Below, piece after piece: positions 23,563 to 35,126 of a stretch of 64,000 nucleotides of DNA (its first letter is position 1; each line of letters opens with the position of its first letter). The notes beneath the pieces are model-generated. The model did no database searches. It saw nothing but the letters and a program-made list of their open reading frames with translations, and had not been told where the DNA came from. The translations under genes and the position numbers were made by a program. Source of the stretch: Lasiosphaeris hirsuta (Eukaryota > Ascomycota > Sordariomycetes > Sordariales > Lasiosphaeriaceae); NCBI GenBank assembly GCA_030549175.1, contig JAUKUA010000004.1:3100001-3164000 (forward strand), written 5' to 3'.

Positions 23563-24310
23563 GTTTATTCTAACTTGGTATTTTGGGGCTGATAATTTGG
23601 GTGGCGAGCCTACGTCCTTTGGCGTCTGACACTTGGGGGGCATCTCGGGGAGAATGGAGGTTGCTCATATGGTTCCATGGAGTTTTAAAAGGCCGGGCAT
23701 GCTTAGAACGCAGATTTGGCAAGCCGTGTGTTTACTAGGCATATATATGTTCAACCACGCATCAAAATGACTCATGATCAGCGAAAAAGTAACGTCCAAG
23801 ACGCAGGGCGACAATGTTCTGGAGTGCTCATGACCGAATTCCCCGCTTTAAAACATCGTATTGGAGACAAGTAGCGACCTGCCTTGGTTAGTTGATAGCT
23901 AAAATAGTTACGTACAATAGGGGATAGTATGTGCATGTGTGCATCTGCTAGATTCTAGCGACAACTTGGCCGGTGTCCGGTTTGAAACCCTCCTTGAATT
24001 CATAGTCCCCTATTTCTCACCAAGCCTGCCTCGTCGTGGATAACTTCCTCGATCCCCCACAAAGCCCGGAAGTTGCAAAACATTTCTGTCAGATGATCCC
24101 GCCCCCCAAGGCAGCCAAGCAAATCGATCAAAAATGATCTATCCATCGCTCCCCAAACTCAAGATAAAACAAAAAAGACATGACAAAAAGGAATCATCCC
24201 GACTAGGGTAGGCAAGTGGGTAGGCATCTCCATGGCCCTCCCACAACATCAACATGGCCAACGAGAAGACGCTCCTTACGTATCACACACACAAGCACCG
24301 TTTCGGCGCT
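23563..24310. other. convergent intergenic (mad1 / syp1 3' ends)
   Basis: 3' flanks of both genes; no ORF or RNA recognised. Plus frames near 24216-24575 are antisense to the Syp1 last exon. Confidence 0.5.
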
Positions 24311-27276
24311 TCACTTGGCCTCATACTTCCCACTCACCAGCCTCCTCACAAGCGGCACCTCGACCCAGGTCCGACTGTCCTTGATCGCCGGGCTAAGCGG
24401 TCCCTTGTCATCCGCGAACGGATCGTCCTCTTCCTCGTCGTCCACAGCACTTTCTCCATCACCGCCGTCCTTCTCCTTTCCCTTTCCCTTGCCTTCTACG
24501 AGCCTCGAGAGCGAGATGCCGCTTCCCAGCACGGGTGCCTCCACGGCCCCGCTAACTAGCGTAGTAGTCCCATAGTCCCATCTCACCTCAATATGACCTG
24601 GCTGCGGTTCTGCATTCTGCTCGCCGATAACTCGGCAAATGATCTTTGACCAGTCATCAGTCAGGGTAACATCCCCAAGACGCCAGTAAACAAGATGCTT
24701 GTCCTTGAGATGCGTCCCCGACGGCTTGGTCTGCACGCCGCTGGCGCGGGCACCCTCGTAGGTCGCGACGAAAACCACATTAGAAAGTGTTGTAGGGCGC
24801 GGAAGTGGCGAGGCCGGGTTGAGTTTGTACTGCAGGAGAAGGCCAAGCTTGTCGCCCTGCGGTTTCCAGACAGGATGAATAACTAGCGGGCACTGAGCAG
24901 CGAGGGTAGGTTCGTCGTGGACACGGTACGTAAAGGCGGGAGATGTGACGGAGAGGTGCGAGACATCAACGGTGAACTCGTCGGGTGCGGATGAATTGTG
25001 TACAAAGGTGCGGTTCGGCCCAATGGAATCGAGGGAGGGGAAGTTGTTCAACTTGATAGTTTCACGTTCTAAATTTTGTGTCAGCTCAAGCACCGTGAGG
25101 ACACAACACACAAACTTACCCGGAACAGAATCAGGGCCAAGCTGATAGGAGAGCGCAATCTCGCCAACAACCCTGGTAGACTTGATCTCTCCATCTTCAA
25201 GCGTGGCCGACACAGTTTCGATAATCGAGGAGTGCAGGCCGGGGCTGTATCCTGGCCCATGCATGTCCGGGTGCTTGAGGCGCGCAATGCCGCTGTAAGA
25301 CGAGGCGGCTCCGACCGAGGTTCCAGATCGGATGGATTGGGTGTCAGACGCATGGCTTGTCTCGGAAGTAAAGGGTGCGGAAGGCGTCGGCTTTGGCGTC
25401 GTAATTGTTGGCGGCAGGGACGGAGACGGCGGGAATGGGTTCTCGGAGGAATTTTCTGGCACTGGTAAACTCGGCATGTAAACCGTGTTGCGAACATCTC
25501 TTCTGCCCCTGATAGTCCCCGCCTTCCGAGAGGGCACCCCCATAACCGTAAGGGCATTCGCAACGTTGGAGAGGGCTGCCTTTTTGGCATCCTGGTCTTC
25601 TTCGGCTATCGGTTCCTTCGCGATGCTCAACTTGAAAAACTGGTCGGCCTCTTCGGCAGCGGCTTCCTTTTGCGCCTCGGTGATCGGGTCGCTTGACATT
25701 ACCGGGATCGTAAAGCCGTCAGCATCCGTAGTAGGTTCTTCTTTCTTTTGTTGCGAAGGGGGCGGGCCTGGTGGAGGAGGCGCATCAAAGATATCTTCGG
25801 CAGTCCCGTTCAAGATGTTAGGGTTGTTGGTAGTTCTGGAGGTCTCTCCATTGTTCACTCCATTCGTCCCCTCGTGGAGCGCCTTGGCGCTCTCCCCTCC
25901 TGTGTTGGCTTCACGCTGCTCGGTTGTTGTAGGGCTCTCAACAAGGGATGATAATCTGTTCTGTGAGTCGGTCAAGTTATGCGACGAAGCCCTTGGTGAC
26001 AATGATTGGCCATGGCTACTGCCGAGGTTTCTCGAGAACGATCCCAGACCTTTGGCAGGAGACAACGGCCCAAATCCACCATGGATGCTCTGCCGCCGGC
26101 GTCCTAGCATTGTGCCAATCCTGCTTCGTAACCTCGACTCTGTGCCAGGTGTTAGCAGGGATAGACCAAGGGTTCGTGATTTCCGTCTCTCATACCTGAG
26201 TGGCCTTCTTTATGACCCGAGTGGTCACTAACCCCGTCGTCGTCGTGGCCAGAGATGCTCGGGGGGGCTAGATTTGAGCCCCCCGCAATGCTTGATTGTC
26301 GAGTCACGGGTTTCCGCTCAACCTTTGGCTTTCCCGCCACAGTTCGCTGAGAAAAGTTCTGGATCTCCTGAGCGGTATTGATCTCGAGCATCGTATTGAG
26401 CACGTCCTCGGCAGACGCCTGAGTCCGGGTGGCCTGGTCGACCTCGTGGGTTTCGAATTGGGTGAGAACGTCGCGCAGGTGGTTGATCCGCTGCTCATCG
26501 AGAGCCTGAAGAGTCTCGAAAATAAAAGGGGCCTGAGATTCCCATTGTTGACTTGCAGACTCGAGTTGGGAAGCGGCGAGGTCGACCTTCTGGGAATTGG
26601 CCTTGCCGCCCTTTCTCGTCAACCTTTCTGACTTATCCGCCGCGGTATCGAGCTCCTTTGCCATTGTGCTTAGGTTTGCGCTGATGGTTTGGATGTTTTG
26701 CATCTCCTTCTTGTTCTGGAATCCACGGAGGGAGTGCTCGACATCCTTCTCGATGCGCTGCGCGAATAGTTGGTGTGACGCCGCGATGGCGTCGGTGGAC
26801 TGGAGGATCTTGTCCCATGGCGATTGGAAGACGCTACACACGGTGGTTGTTAGTTCAGAAGAGAGGGAAATATCGGGCCCAGATGAACCGGGAGGCACGG
26901 GGCGACGAACCCAAGTTCGGATGCCGTGTTCGGGACCTTGAAGACCAGCAGCTTCCGCAGGCCGTTGACGTATTGCTCTTCGACTTTCCTGCGCTCCTAT
27001 CGAGGTGCTTAGCTACGAGCCCCTTTCCATAGTGCGCGGCGCGTCCTACCTGCAGCCAATCTGCAATTTCTTGGTTGACCCTCGAGATGCGCTTGACCCG
27101 GTCTGAGAATGCCTGCACGGCCTGGCTGGGCTGAAGGTTCGCCTAGTGCCACAGAAAGGCGACCACTGATCAGCAAGCTGCCCGAGCGAAATGGGCGTGA
27201 GCAATCCAATGAATGGGTGGAAAGGACGGAAGCTTACCAGCATAGCTGGGTACTCGGATCGCGAAAGGTCGTCCAT
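24311..27276 (-). CDS. syp1: Syp1-type muniscin, F-BAR and mu-homology endocytic adaptor
   Basis: Early clathrin-mediated endocytosis adaptor that binds membrane through an F-BAR domain and cargo through a mu-homology domain. Exons 27276-27238, 27142-27050, 26996-26911, 26833-26196, 26139-25120, 25068-24311; 877 aa. The start MDDLSRSEYPAML and the following helices (RISRVNQEIADWLQERRKVEEQY) form the F-BAR N-terminus; the coiled core extends to about residue 260. The middle is Pro/Ser-rich with PPPPGPPP. The C-terminal about 300 residues, from YSGIARLKHP, show beta-rich mu-homology features, ending VRRLVSGKYEAK. Intron 3 has a weak donor (gttcgt) but an in-frame join; intron 5 (51 nt) is stop-free. 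Family assignment is firm from the domain pair and order. Confidence 0.88.
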
Positions 27277-28169
27277 GGTGGAAGTGTTGGTCGCGGATCG
27301 TGGACCGTGGATCGGTAATCGAAGGGAGGTAAGGGAGAGAGCGCAATCACACGGCAAGGAGCGAGGGGTCAGAGGCAACGCATAACACTAAAAGAGGCAG
27401 CTGAGCCGGGCGTGCGGCGACAAGAAGGAAAATATACAAGGGAGCGAGGGGTGTTCGGCGAGATGGAGTTGACGAAATTCAGCACTCAGCAACAAGGAGC
27501 CAAATTTGCGCTGCCAGCTAATTGCCAGTGGCCCAGTGCAGCGTGAAGGAACGGCCGGGTGCTCGCATTGATGTCACGGGATGGGGAGCTCATCCCTGTG
27601 GAGCCACCTCAACCAAGCTTTCCAATGGCAGTTCCGATTCATTCCCAACCAACCTACAAGCCATCTGGCAGCCACCCGCCAAGAGGGGTCAGCCACCAGC
27701 CCAGGCCTGCCATGCTGCCCCAAGCCGTCTGTCAGGGCCCACCTGCTGTGGCTCGGGCGGCTCGGGCGAAATGAAATCGCTTGGCAGGGAAATTCCCCAG
27801 GATTTGCGATTTGCGACTTCAAGGGTCCAGCTCTGCGCTGGCATATAACCCTAGTCGACTGCGAAGCATTGACAGCCGCCGCCTCTGGGCACCCCATCAT
27901 GAAAAGTTCATAGCTCATGACGAAATCGCAGCATGTCCAGCACCAACGACTGGAGGAGCTCATTGACTGCTTCAGAGCGATATGAAAACATACAGAGGCT
28001 GTGAGTAAGGACACAATCGAAAAACATGGCCTGACTAATGCCCAGAAACCCAGCGCACAAGAGGCAGCAGCTGCTGGCCTGAGCCAAACAGCCTTTGCCA
28101 TTGAGAACGCGGCCTACAAGTCTGCGGCTAGTCGCGTAAGCCTATCCGTATTTCACATGATTCCCTTCA
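27277..28169. other. divergent region with a frame-disrupted coding-like segment
   Basis: Promoter side of syp1, and upstream of the kinase. From 28004 to 28135 a kinase-side open segment (Ala-rich helix, ending AFAIENAAYKSAASR) runs into a consensus gtaagc donor. It has no in-frame ATG and looks like a damaged N-terminal exon; see findings. Confidence 0.4.
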
Positions 28170-29268
28170 ATGCTGACAATGGACAAGGATGAGTACGATG
28201 CAAGCTGCAGGCTCTCGGCTGCCGGGGCTTCCCCTGGATTGCTTGCCCCGGATACAGCACCCGCTGTGTCGAGGGATGATCAAGTTGATCCCCGTGACGA
28301 AACCGGAATCAGAATCGGCCAGTATCGAGACTGCCACTACGTTGACAGCGGCGTTACGGCCGGGGTATACCGGTCTGGGGGTCGCGCCCTCAAAGTCATC
28401 GTCGAGACTACCAATCTTGAGCCGCACAGTCCAGCCCGGGAAGCCAAAATCCTAGAGATACTAGAAAGGCCTTGCATTCCACTACTGGAGACCTTTTGGG
28501 ATCAGGAGCAGCGGTTTGTCTTGGTGTTCCCATACATGCCATTGACTCTCAGCGGTTTGCTAGAGCAGGGGTCACTGTCGGACGCTCAGATCCGCCGTGT
28601 GTTTATCGATCTATTCACAGCTCTGCGTCACATCCATGGTCTTGGTATCATCCACCGGGACATCAAGCCGTCAGCGCTCCTGCTCTCTTCCCCGGATGGA
28701 CCGGCCTATCTTTCCGACTTTGGAACGGCATGGCACCCGTCCTTGTCCGCAGATACAGAGCCAGCCGACGAAAAGATCCTCGACATCGGCACGGGGCCTT
28801 ACAGGGCGCCCGAGGTTCTCTTCGGCAATCAGTCATACGGCCCTCCGGTCGACATGTGGGGTGCAGGTGCGATGCTCGCCGAGTGCTGCCGGCGACCGCC
28901 CAGGCCGCTGTTTGAGTCCCGTGCTGCACATGAGGACGGCAACCAGCTGGGGCTGATCCTAAGCATATTCAAAACCATGGGATCCCCCACGCGAGAGAGC
29001 TGGCCCGAGGCGGTGAAGTTTCGCACGCCGCCATTTGACATGTACCGCGTTTTTGAGGAGCGGTCGTGGGATGTAGTGCTGCCTGACGTGCCGCCAAAGT
29101 GGCGAGATCTGGTGGCGGCCCTGGTGAGATATGACAGCGGGAGAGCTACGGCTGAACAAGTAAGTTCGCCCCAGTAAAGGGGTTCGAGAAGAAGCTGATA
29201 TGCTAACGCTGCTTTTGCTTCTTCTGAAGGCGTTACAATATGGCTGCTTCCGCAGAAGCGGTTCCTGA
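28170..29268 (+). CDS. atypical CDK/CMGC-like protein kinase (Csk1-like?)
   Basis: Ser/Thr kinase fold; exons 28170-29159 and 29230-29268 (intron gtaagt...tgaag), 342 aa from ATG 28170. Present: VAIK-type Lys75 (ALKVI), helix-C Glu91, HRD (162-164) with Lys166, DFG (183-185), a CDK-like activation segment ending GTGPYRAPEV, and DMWGAG. Unusual: the glycine loop is GVTAGVYRSG rather than GxGxxG, and the Asn of HRDxKxxN is Ala169 (HRDIKPSA). The region after APE looks like a CMGC kinase (FKTMGSPTRESWPE). The best guess is the Csk1/CAK-kinase type of filamentous fungi, inferred from overall look only. The start is uncertain: an upstream exon-like segment (28004-28135) could splice to 28188 but has a broken frame. 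Confidence 0.7.
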
Positions 29269-30644
29269 GGGGCAGCTGAGGGGCAACGGGGAAGCACACC
29301 AGTTTCGCCAAAGGAGTGGGAGCAAGGAGTTTGGATACCCCGAAGAAAATGCCGTGAAGGATGGTGGATGTGTGTTGTGCAGAGGTGGGGGGGGGGGGAT
29401 TGGAGGTCGGCGGTCAATCTGCTGCAAATGATGCTGGCTCATGCATGGAACCGCAACGAATGAGTGGGGGACTGGAGGGACTGGTGAGAGTGGGCCAAGT
29501 TGGTTGGTGGGGCATCTGTCAGGGTGGACGAGGATGGTTATCTCGAATGATCGACGATGCCTCGAAGTCCCTCTTCTCCAAGGCCGCAGCGTCGCAGCGC
29601 GTGTTCCTCTTAAGTCGCTGTCGTCGCGACGGTGAGCACCAGTCGGTGCATCCCACGTCCCACGCTCACCCCTACGGGATACATAACTGCAACACACCAT
29701 GTTGAAACACGTGAGAGGCGAAAGAAGGGGAGAAGAATGTTCGATTCGATTACTCGGTGTGTCCAAGAGGCAAAGTGGCAGGTCGATGGCGGTGTCGATG
29801 GCGTCGCAGGACGGAACGAGCGATTTTGGGGCGGGAGATGCACAAGCTAAGTGGGTGAAGGGAGCACGAGCAAGGAAGGGGAGCGGGAAGGGCGAAGTTG
29901 CCCAGCTGCTGTGAGTCTCAATGCAAGAACTGGGTGAGTATTCCTGCGGTACAGTTGGAGCAGAGGGTACGGTTCGGTTGCCCCGCTGCTGAGTGGCGCT
30001 CGCCGGTGGGCGCGATTTGGAGAGGTTGAGTGGAGGAAAACCCCGCTCGCAGCTCGAGGCTCCCAGCCCTCCCCTTGCGAACCTTGTGCCAACCAACCTG
30101 CCCATTGTTTCCCCCCCCCCCAGCTTGGGTGGACCTCGACCTGGCCAAGACAGACCCAAGATGATTGTCGGGAACCTGCCATTGGCCGAATCTGACCGTT
30201 ATCAACTTATCTCGCTCGGCACCCGCCGTCTGGGACGCTTTGGCGGCAGGTGCTCAATCGCTGGGGCGCTCGCTGCTGGTCACTTTCGCCTTGCTGCTTC
30301 GGGCTGGGATTGCTGGGCTGCAGCTGGCTGCCCTTGCTGCAGTCGCTGGCACTTGTGCCATCCGCATTACCATTTCGCTGGCCATGGATGGTCATGGATG
30401 TCGGGTGTGGCTCGTGGCCGGGGGCGTCCTCTGCGACTGCCAGTGGCCGACAGACGGTCAGTCGTGCGTCGTCAGTTGGGAACATTCCATTTAGAAACAA
30501 TTCTTTGCGTCTTCCCGCCAACTCGGCTGCTGTGTCCTGTCATCCCGCCCTTTCCGCATCTTTCCTCCTCCAGACAAGCGCATGCATTAGAGTGAAAATA
30601 CCCGTGATGAAATCACGACCGCCAGGACCACGGCCCTCGAGACG
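29269..30644. other. intergenic with G12 and C11 homopolymers
   Basis: Leader/promoter region of the Zn2Cys6 gene. It contains a G12 tract (29387-29398) and a C11 tract (30111-30121). Long minus-strand frames here (up to 308 codons) are low-complexity and judged non-coding. Confidence 0.5.
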
Positions 30645-32579
30645 ATGAAGAACAAGCAGAAGTCGCGAAGCGGATGCCGGACGTGCAAGCTCAGACGGGT
30701 ACGACGCCCACCTCTGTCACCTGTCAACTCCTCCGTTCCCATCCCCATCATCCCATCCACATCCCCCCAGACATGATCATGGCAAGACGGCCGAGATTGA
30801 CCTCCCCGACAGCTGCGATGCGATGAGACCAAGCCCGCCTGCCGCAACTGCTCGCAGAAAGGGTTCGAGTGCCCCGGCTACCAGCAGCGTCTACAATGGT
30901 CCACCAAGCACGAGCGGCCGTGGAATTCCACGACCAGCGGCCCCGAGAACTTCAACCAGCTGGTCTCTGCCGCCTCCGAGTCCATCGCCCATCCGGCCGG
31001 TGAGCAGCCCCGCCAGTCCAGCAACGGGCCCGCCTCGGCTGCAACATCGGACTGCGGTGACTCTCTGCCACACACGACGCCGTCGCCCTCACCGCCCTCC
31101 GACACGTCCTATGAGGACGGCTCCATGGTCATGATCAAGCGGGACAGCAGCCCGGTTTTGGGGAACATTCCCGAGGCGCCTATCAGGGCTCCACTACTAC
31201 AGCCCGTAGTTGATATCCCGTCATTTCTAATCGAGCACTGGTTCAAATCCGTCTGCGCGTCGTGGTCCGCCTACGATTCACAGAGCAACCCGTATCGCCA
31301 GCTGACCTCAGTCCACTGGTCCACCTCAACCCCCGTATTCTATGCCCTGCAAGCCATCTCGGCCGCCTCTCTTGTTGAGCGTCTCCCGCACGTGATGAAG
31401 GAGACAGCAAGGGCCGCCCCACGTATGGCCACCGAGGCCATCAAAAAGGAGTTGATGGCCTTCTCAACCGGGGGCCGGCAAAAATTCCCCAGCCAGCTAC
31501 TGTTGTCCCTGTTTTGCATGAGTTCATCCATGTGCTGGCTTGAATCACGAGAGCTCGGCCTCCAGTACCTAAGGCAGGCGCGAGCAGTGCTCAAGTTCTT
31601 GGAAAAATGGGATTTGGACGAAAAGGAGCAGCAGTTGCTCGAGTTTTTTAATGGGTGTCTTATCTACGAAGAGATGCTCCGAAGCGTAGTGAGTGAAAAC
31701 GAAATCGACCTTTCGAACATGCTCAGCTGGCCAGAGCCAACCCAAGTGGCCCTTGTCCCCGGAACCCCCCATGCATGGACCGGCGTGTCTTCAGATGTGT
31801 TCCGCCTGTTTGGCAAGGCGATTGCCCTTTGCCGGAGATCCCGGACTCGATGGAGGCACAATGACGGCACGAGTTATAGAGCTCTCCAAGGCGCTATGAA
31901 GGACATCGAGGAGGCCACCGCCATCGAAGAGGCCCTGTTGGCGGTTGACGCGGAGCAAATCGATCACAGCCAGCTGTCAGAAATCGATAAACACTTATAC
32001 GACGCCGCAGAAGCTTATCGATTGTCATCACTCCTACAGTTGTACGAGAGTTTCCCGGATTTGATCACGAAGCGTATCCCAGATCTTGCCGTGGCTGACG
32101 GTACAATTGTCTGGAATACATGGGTATCACCCTTGGCTTTGCACGTTGCTAATATCCTCGAGACTATCCCAGTCGCGAGCATGCGATGTATTCAGCCTCT
32201 TCTCTGCCTCTGCGCGGGTAGTGGCCTGCGATTTGAGAGCAAGGTGCCGCTGAGGACAGAACATCAGACTTATCTGCTAAACCTGGAGCACCCATGTACA
32301 TCTCTCACTTCTGCAATATCAACATGTCCCGAAACAGAAGCAGCATCCTCCCTCCCGGCGGGAGTACCGGAAAACTCCGTCAAGACATCACAAGCACGCC
32401 AGTTCATCATGGAACGGCTCGAGCAGCTCGAGCTCAGCCTGCCGCCGAAACCCATTGGTGTTGCAAAGCAGCTTCTCCGTGCTGTCTGGAGTGCGTACGA
32501 TGAAGAGATTGGGACACCGCGGAGGACACACTGGCTCGATGTAATGAGCAACACAGGGTTGCACAGTCTATTTGGCTAG
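30645..32579 (+). CDS. Zn(II)2Cys6 fungal transcription factor
   Basis: Sequence-specific regulator; targets unknown. Exons 30645-30698 and 30813-32579; intron 30699-30812 interrupts the zinc cluster, a common position in this family; 606 aa. Zinc ligands C11-x2-C14-x6-C21-x6-C28-x2-C31-x6-C38, with basic residues between. A Ser/Pro-rich linker (about 55-125) follows, then a helical domain of the Fungal_trans_2 kind from about residue 140 (PSFLIEHWFKSVCASWSAYD) to the end. The frame choice at the acceptor is set by the ligand spacing: joining CGG to CTG CGA TGC restores CxxC-x6-C. It is convergent with an ammonium transporter 250 bp downstream; a regulatory link is speculation. Confidence 0.92.
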
Positions 32580-32829
32580 TGATGCCGTACACCGGATGGG
32601 CCGAAAGGAGCCAACGTCAGAACGCCCAAGGCGACTGCCGCCATGAATGTCTACCAAAACCGAAGGACGCTGCGTCAGCCGTGGTCCTACTTTGTGGCGC
32701 ACGATGGATACTAAGACACGCGCTACCGCCCTCCTGCCATCCTCTCCCGCTTATTACGAATTGGGGATACTGTCTTACAGGGCAATGCCGTTGAAAATGC
32801 CGGTCCCGATTAGGTTCCCGATCACACTC
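32580..32829. other. short convergent spacer
   Basis: Overlapping 3' flanks of the regulator and the ammonium transporter; nothing else seen. Confidence 0.5.
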
Positions 32830-34580
32830 CTATTCCAGGGCGAGGATGCCGTTCGGAGTTGGTGCGTAATCCTCTTCGTCAGGATACTCCAAGCCGCTTA
32901 GGAATTCCTCGGTCTCGTTGAGGTCGAGGCCTTCATAGATGTGTCTATTTGCATATTAGTGGTCAGGAAAAAGGATGGAAGTGGTGATGGAGAGCAGGAG
33001 ACGGCCGTGGGGAGGGGGGGAAGGGAAGGGACGAGAAGTCCCCATGTCAAGACTAACTTGTCGAGTGCCAACACCTCAAGCCCAGGCACACAATCGATCA
33101 GAGCAATTATCACATAGGACCCAACAAAGGACCAAGTAAAGCCCACGATGACCTCGACGATCTGAACCCAGAGCTGGCGTACATTGCCGTCAAAGAACAC
33201 GCCGCCTGGGATATCAACGCCTCCGTACGCAGCCACCTCTTTCTGTGCAAATAGGCCGGTGAAGATAGTTGCGGCTATACCGCCAACACAATGCGTAGCG
33301 AACGTATCTGCATTGTCAACCCACCGCCAATTATGCGCAAACTTGGTGAACTTGATACGGAGGGCCTGTCGGCATAGAACGGCGCCGAAGATGCCGAAGA
33401 AGGAGGCTGTCGGCATGTCGATGAAACCAGCTGCGGGCGTGATCATGACAAGTCCAGATATAGCCCCCATAAAGGTCGCGTCAATCGACCACTTCCCCGT
33501 CTCAAAATACGTCATGCTTGCCCATGTCAAGGCACCGGACGACGCGCACAAGTTCGTCACGCACAGCGCCATAACGGACTGGAAGTTGAGCGCGAGGGTA
33601 GTGCCAGCATCGAAGGCCAACCAGGACCCCCAGATGATAATCAGAGCTAGCAACTGAAAGAACGAATTCCCGGGGCGGTGGAGGCGGATATGCGACGGGG
33701 TTCGGACGGCAGACTTCCGTGAGCGGAAGAGAGGGTACGAGAGGTAGATGCTCACGGCACTGGCCGTTGCGCCGGAACAGACGTGGACGGGGGTTCCTAT
33801 CATCGGTTAGCTATTTTCTCGCCACTCTTTAACTCGCGGCCTACGTACCTCCGGCAAAATCGAGCACTCCCAGATCCTCACCGAGCACACCTCCACCCCA
33901 TACCATATGCGCCAGGGGGCAATAAATAAAGGTCGACCAAAGCTGCACTTACTCGTTAGCTTCGTTCTCGCCATTTTGCCGTGGCCTCCCTGTTTCCCCC
34001 TGGACGGTCAGACCTACACCGATGAAAAATACGACGGGTAACAGTCGCCCTCGCTCACAGAAGCCACCGATGGCAATGGCACAAACGGTAGCCTCAAAGA
34101 CCAGCTGAAACTCGCTGAAAAGAATGGCGGGAATAGTGCCAACGGGTTCGGCGAGGACGCCGCGATGGAAGATGTGCTTGAAATCACCGAAAAACCAGCC
34201 GCCGTTGCCATAGGCAAGCGTGTAACCGACGACAAACCATTGTATCGAACAGGTAGCGATGGTAAGGACAGCGGGCATAGCCGCCGTCATGCCGTTACGC
34301 TTCCATGAGTAACCGCTATATGCGATGCCAACCTGGTAATTTGGTCAGCATCTGTGGGTTTATATGTTGGTGTACGAGATGTTAGTTCGGGTGTCATGCC
34401 CTGTGTAACAGAGGAGGGGCAGGGGGGGAATAGCTGAGCTGCTGTACGAAGGAGTCGTAGACGGCGGGCTGTCAAACGTACCGTCGGGACGATGGTCCAA
34501 CAGAAGACGGTGCAGACAAGCACGAAGAGGGTGTCAATCTTATCACACGCGTCCCAGGCTTGCAGCACGGCAGAGGCCAT
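32830..34580 (-). CDS. ammonium transporter (Amt/MEP/Rh family)
   Basis: Plasma membrane ammonium uptake channel/transporter. Exons 34580-34482, 34332-34018, 33942-33849, 33796-33058, 32944-32830; 453 aa. Multiple hydrophobic helices run across the whole protein. The Amt signature [13 protein letters not shown] holds the first pore His, and the second is in [18 protein letters not shown], so the twin-His pore is intact. The Trp/Phe-rich early segment [13 protein letters not shown] is also typical. The cytosolic tail is short and acidic ([23 protein letters not shown]). Compared with common MEPs it is slightly short at the N-terminus. Candidate GATA-factor sites lie upstream. Whether it is a high- or low-affinity transporter or a MEP2-like sensor cannot be read from sequence. 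Confidence 0.93.
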
Positions 34581-34626
34581 GTTTGAGCGGGCGGAAACAA
34601 AAGAGAGTGTGGTGCTGTGCTCTCTA

Positions 34627-34981
34627 TCTCATGCGGGCTAGCCCTAGAGTGCTTGGATGCGTTCGTAAGTCCGAGCTGTTTGCTTTGGGAGGCGCTCAAT
34701 GAGGGAGAGGGTTTGCGAGCGCGCACTCACCAGAGATAAAACGGGTTGCCCAGTCGAGGCGCGGTAGGCGGGTAGGCGGGTAGGCGGGGAGGAACGGACC
34801 GCATATGTCTTGTTTCCGGACTTGTCAGTGGTTAGCAGTTACTTTGTCCTGGGCTATATGATGAGATGGTTTGCTATCTATTATGTATCTGTCGAAGGTA
34901 TTACGACGTTATTGAATGCAGTCTCTTGCCCCAATATGGATAACAGATGCCTGAGAGAAAGCTCGGCGACCATGCTTATCA
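34627..34981. promoter_or_regulatory. cluster of HGATAR sites upstream of ammonium transporter
   Basis: HGATAR-type matches upstream of the amt start (ATG at 34580): about 34627 (AGATAG, minus), 34734-34739 (AGATAA), 34874-34879 (AGATAG, minus) and 34976-34981 (TGATAA, minus). AreA/NIT2 GATA factors control ammonium transporters in ascomycetes. About one match would be expected by chance in this length, so support is modest. Confidence 0.35.
34763..34786. repeat. tandem repeat, 3 x 8 bp (GGTAGGCG)
   Basis: Three perfect copies in a row upstream of the ammonium transporter. Confidence 0.85.
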
Positions 34982-35096
34982 ACCCTCTCGCGCTTGTCCT
35001 CGGTCCCCTCCACCTGGGTAGCTCCCACCCGGGCATGGAAGTGCTGGGCAAATGCCCACACCAGGTAAAGAAGTGCCTAGACCGGACTGCCGTGTA

Positions 35097-35126
35097 GCCC
35101 CGCGTGGCCCCGCGTGGCCCCGTGTG
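35097..35126. repeat. tandem repeat, 3 x 10 bp (GCCCCGCGTG)
   Basis: Two perfect copies and a third with one change, intergenic. Confidence 0.85.

Noticed and set aside
22786..23643. 285-codon minus-strand ORF
   Set aside because: Antisense to the Mad1 C-terminus, which has clear family motifs; composition reflects GC-rich third positions.
29233..30159. 308-codon minus-strand ORF
   Set aside because: Low-complexity, crosses a poly-C/poly-G region and the kinase last exon; no recognisable family.
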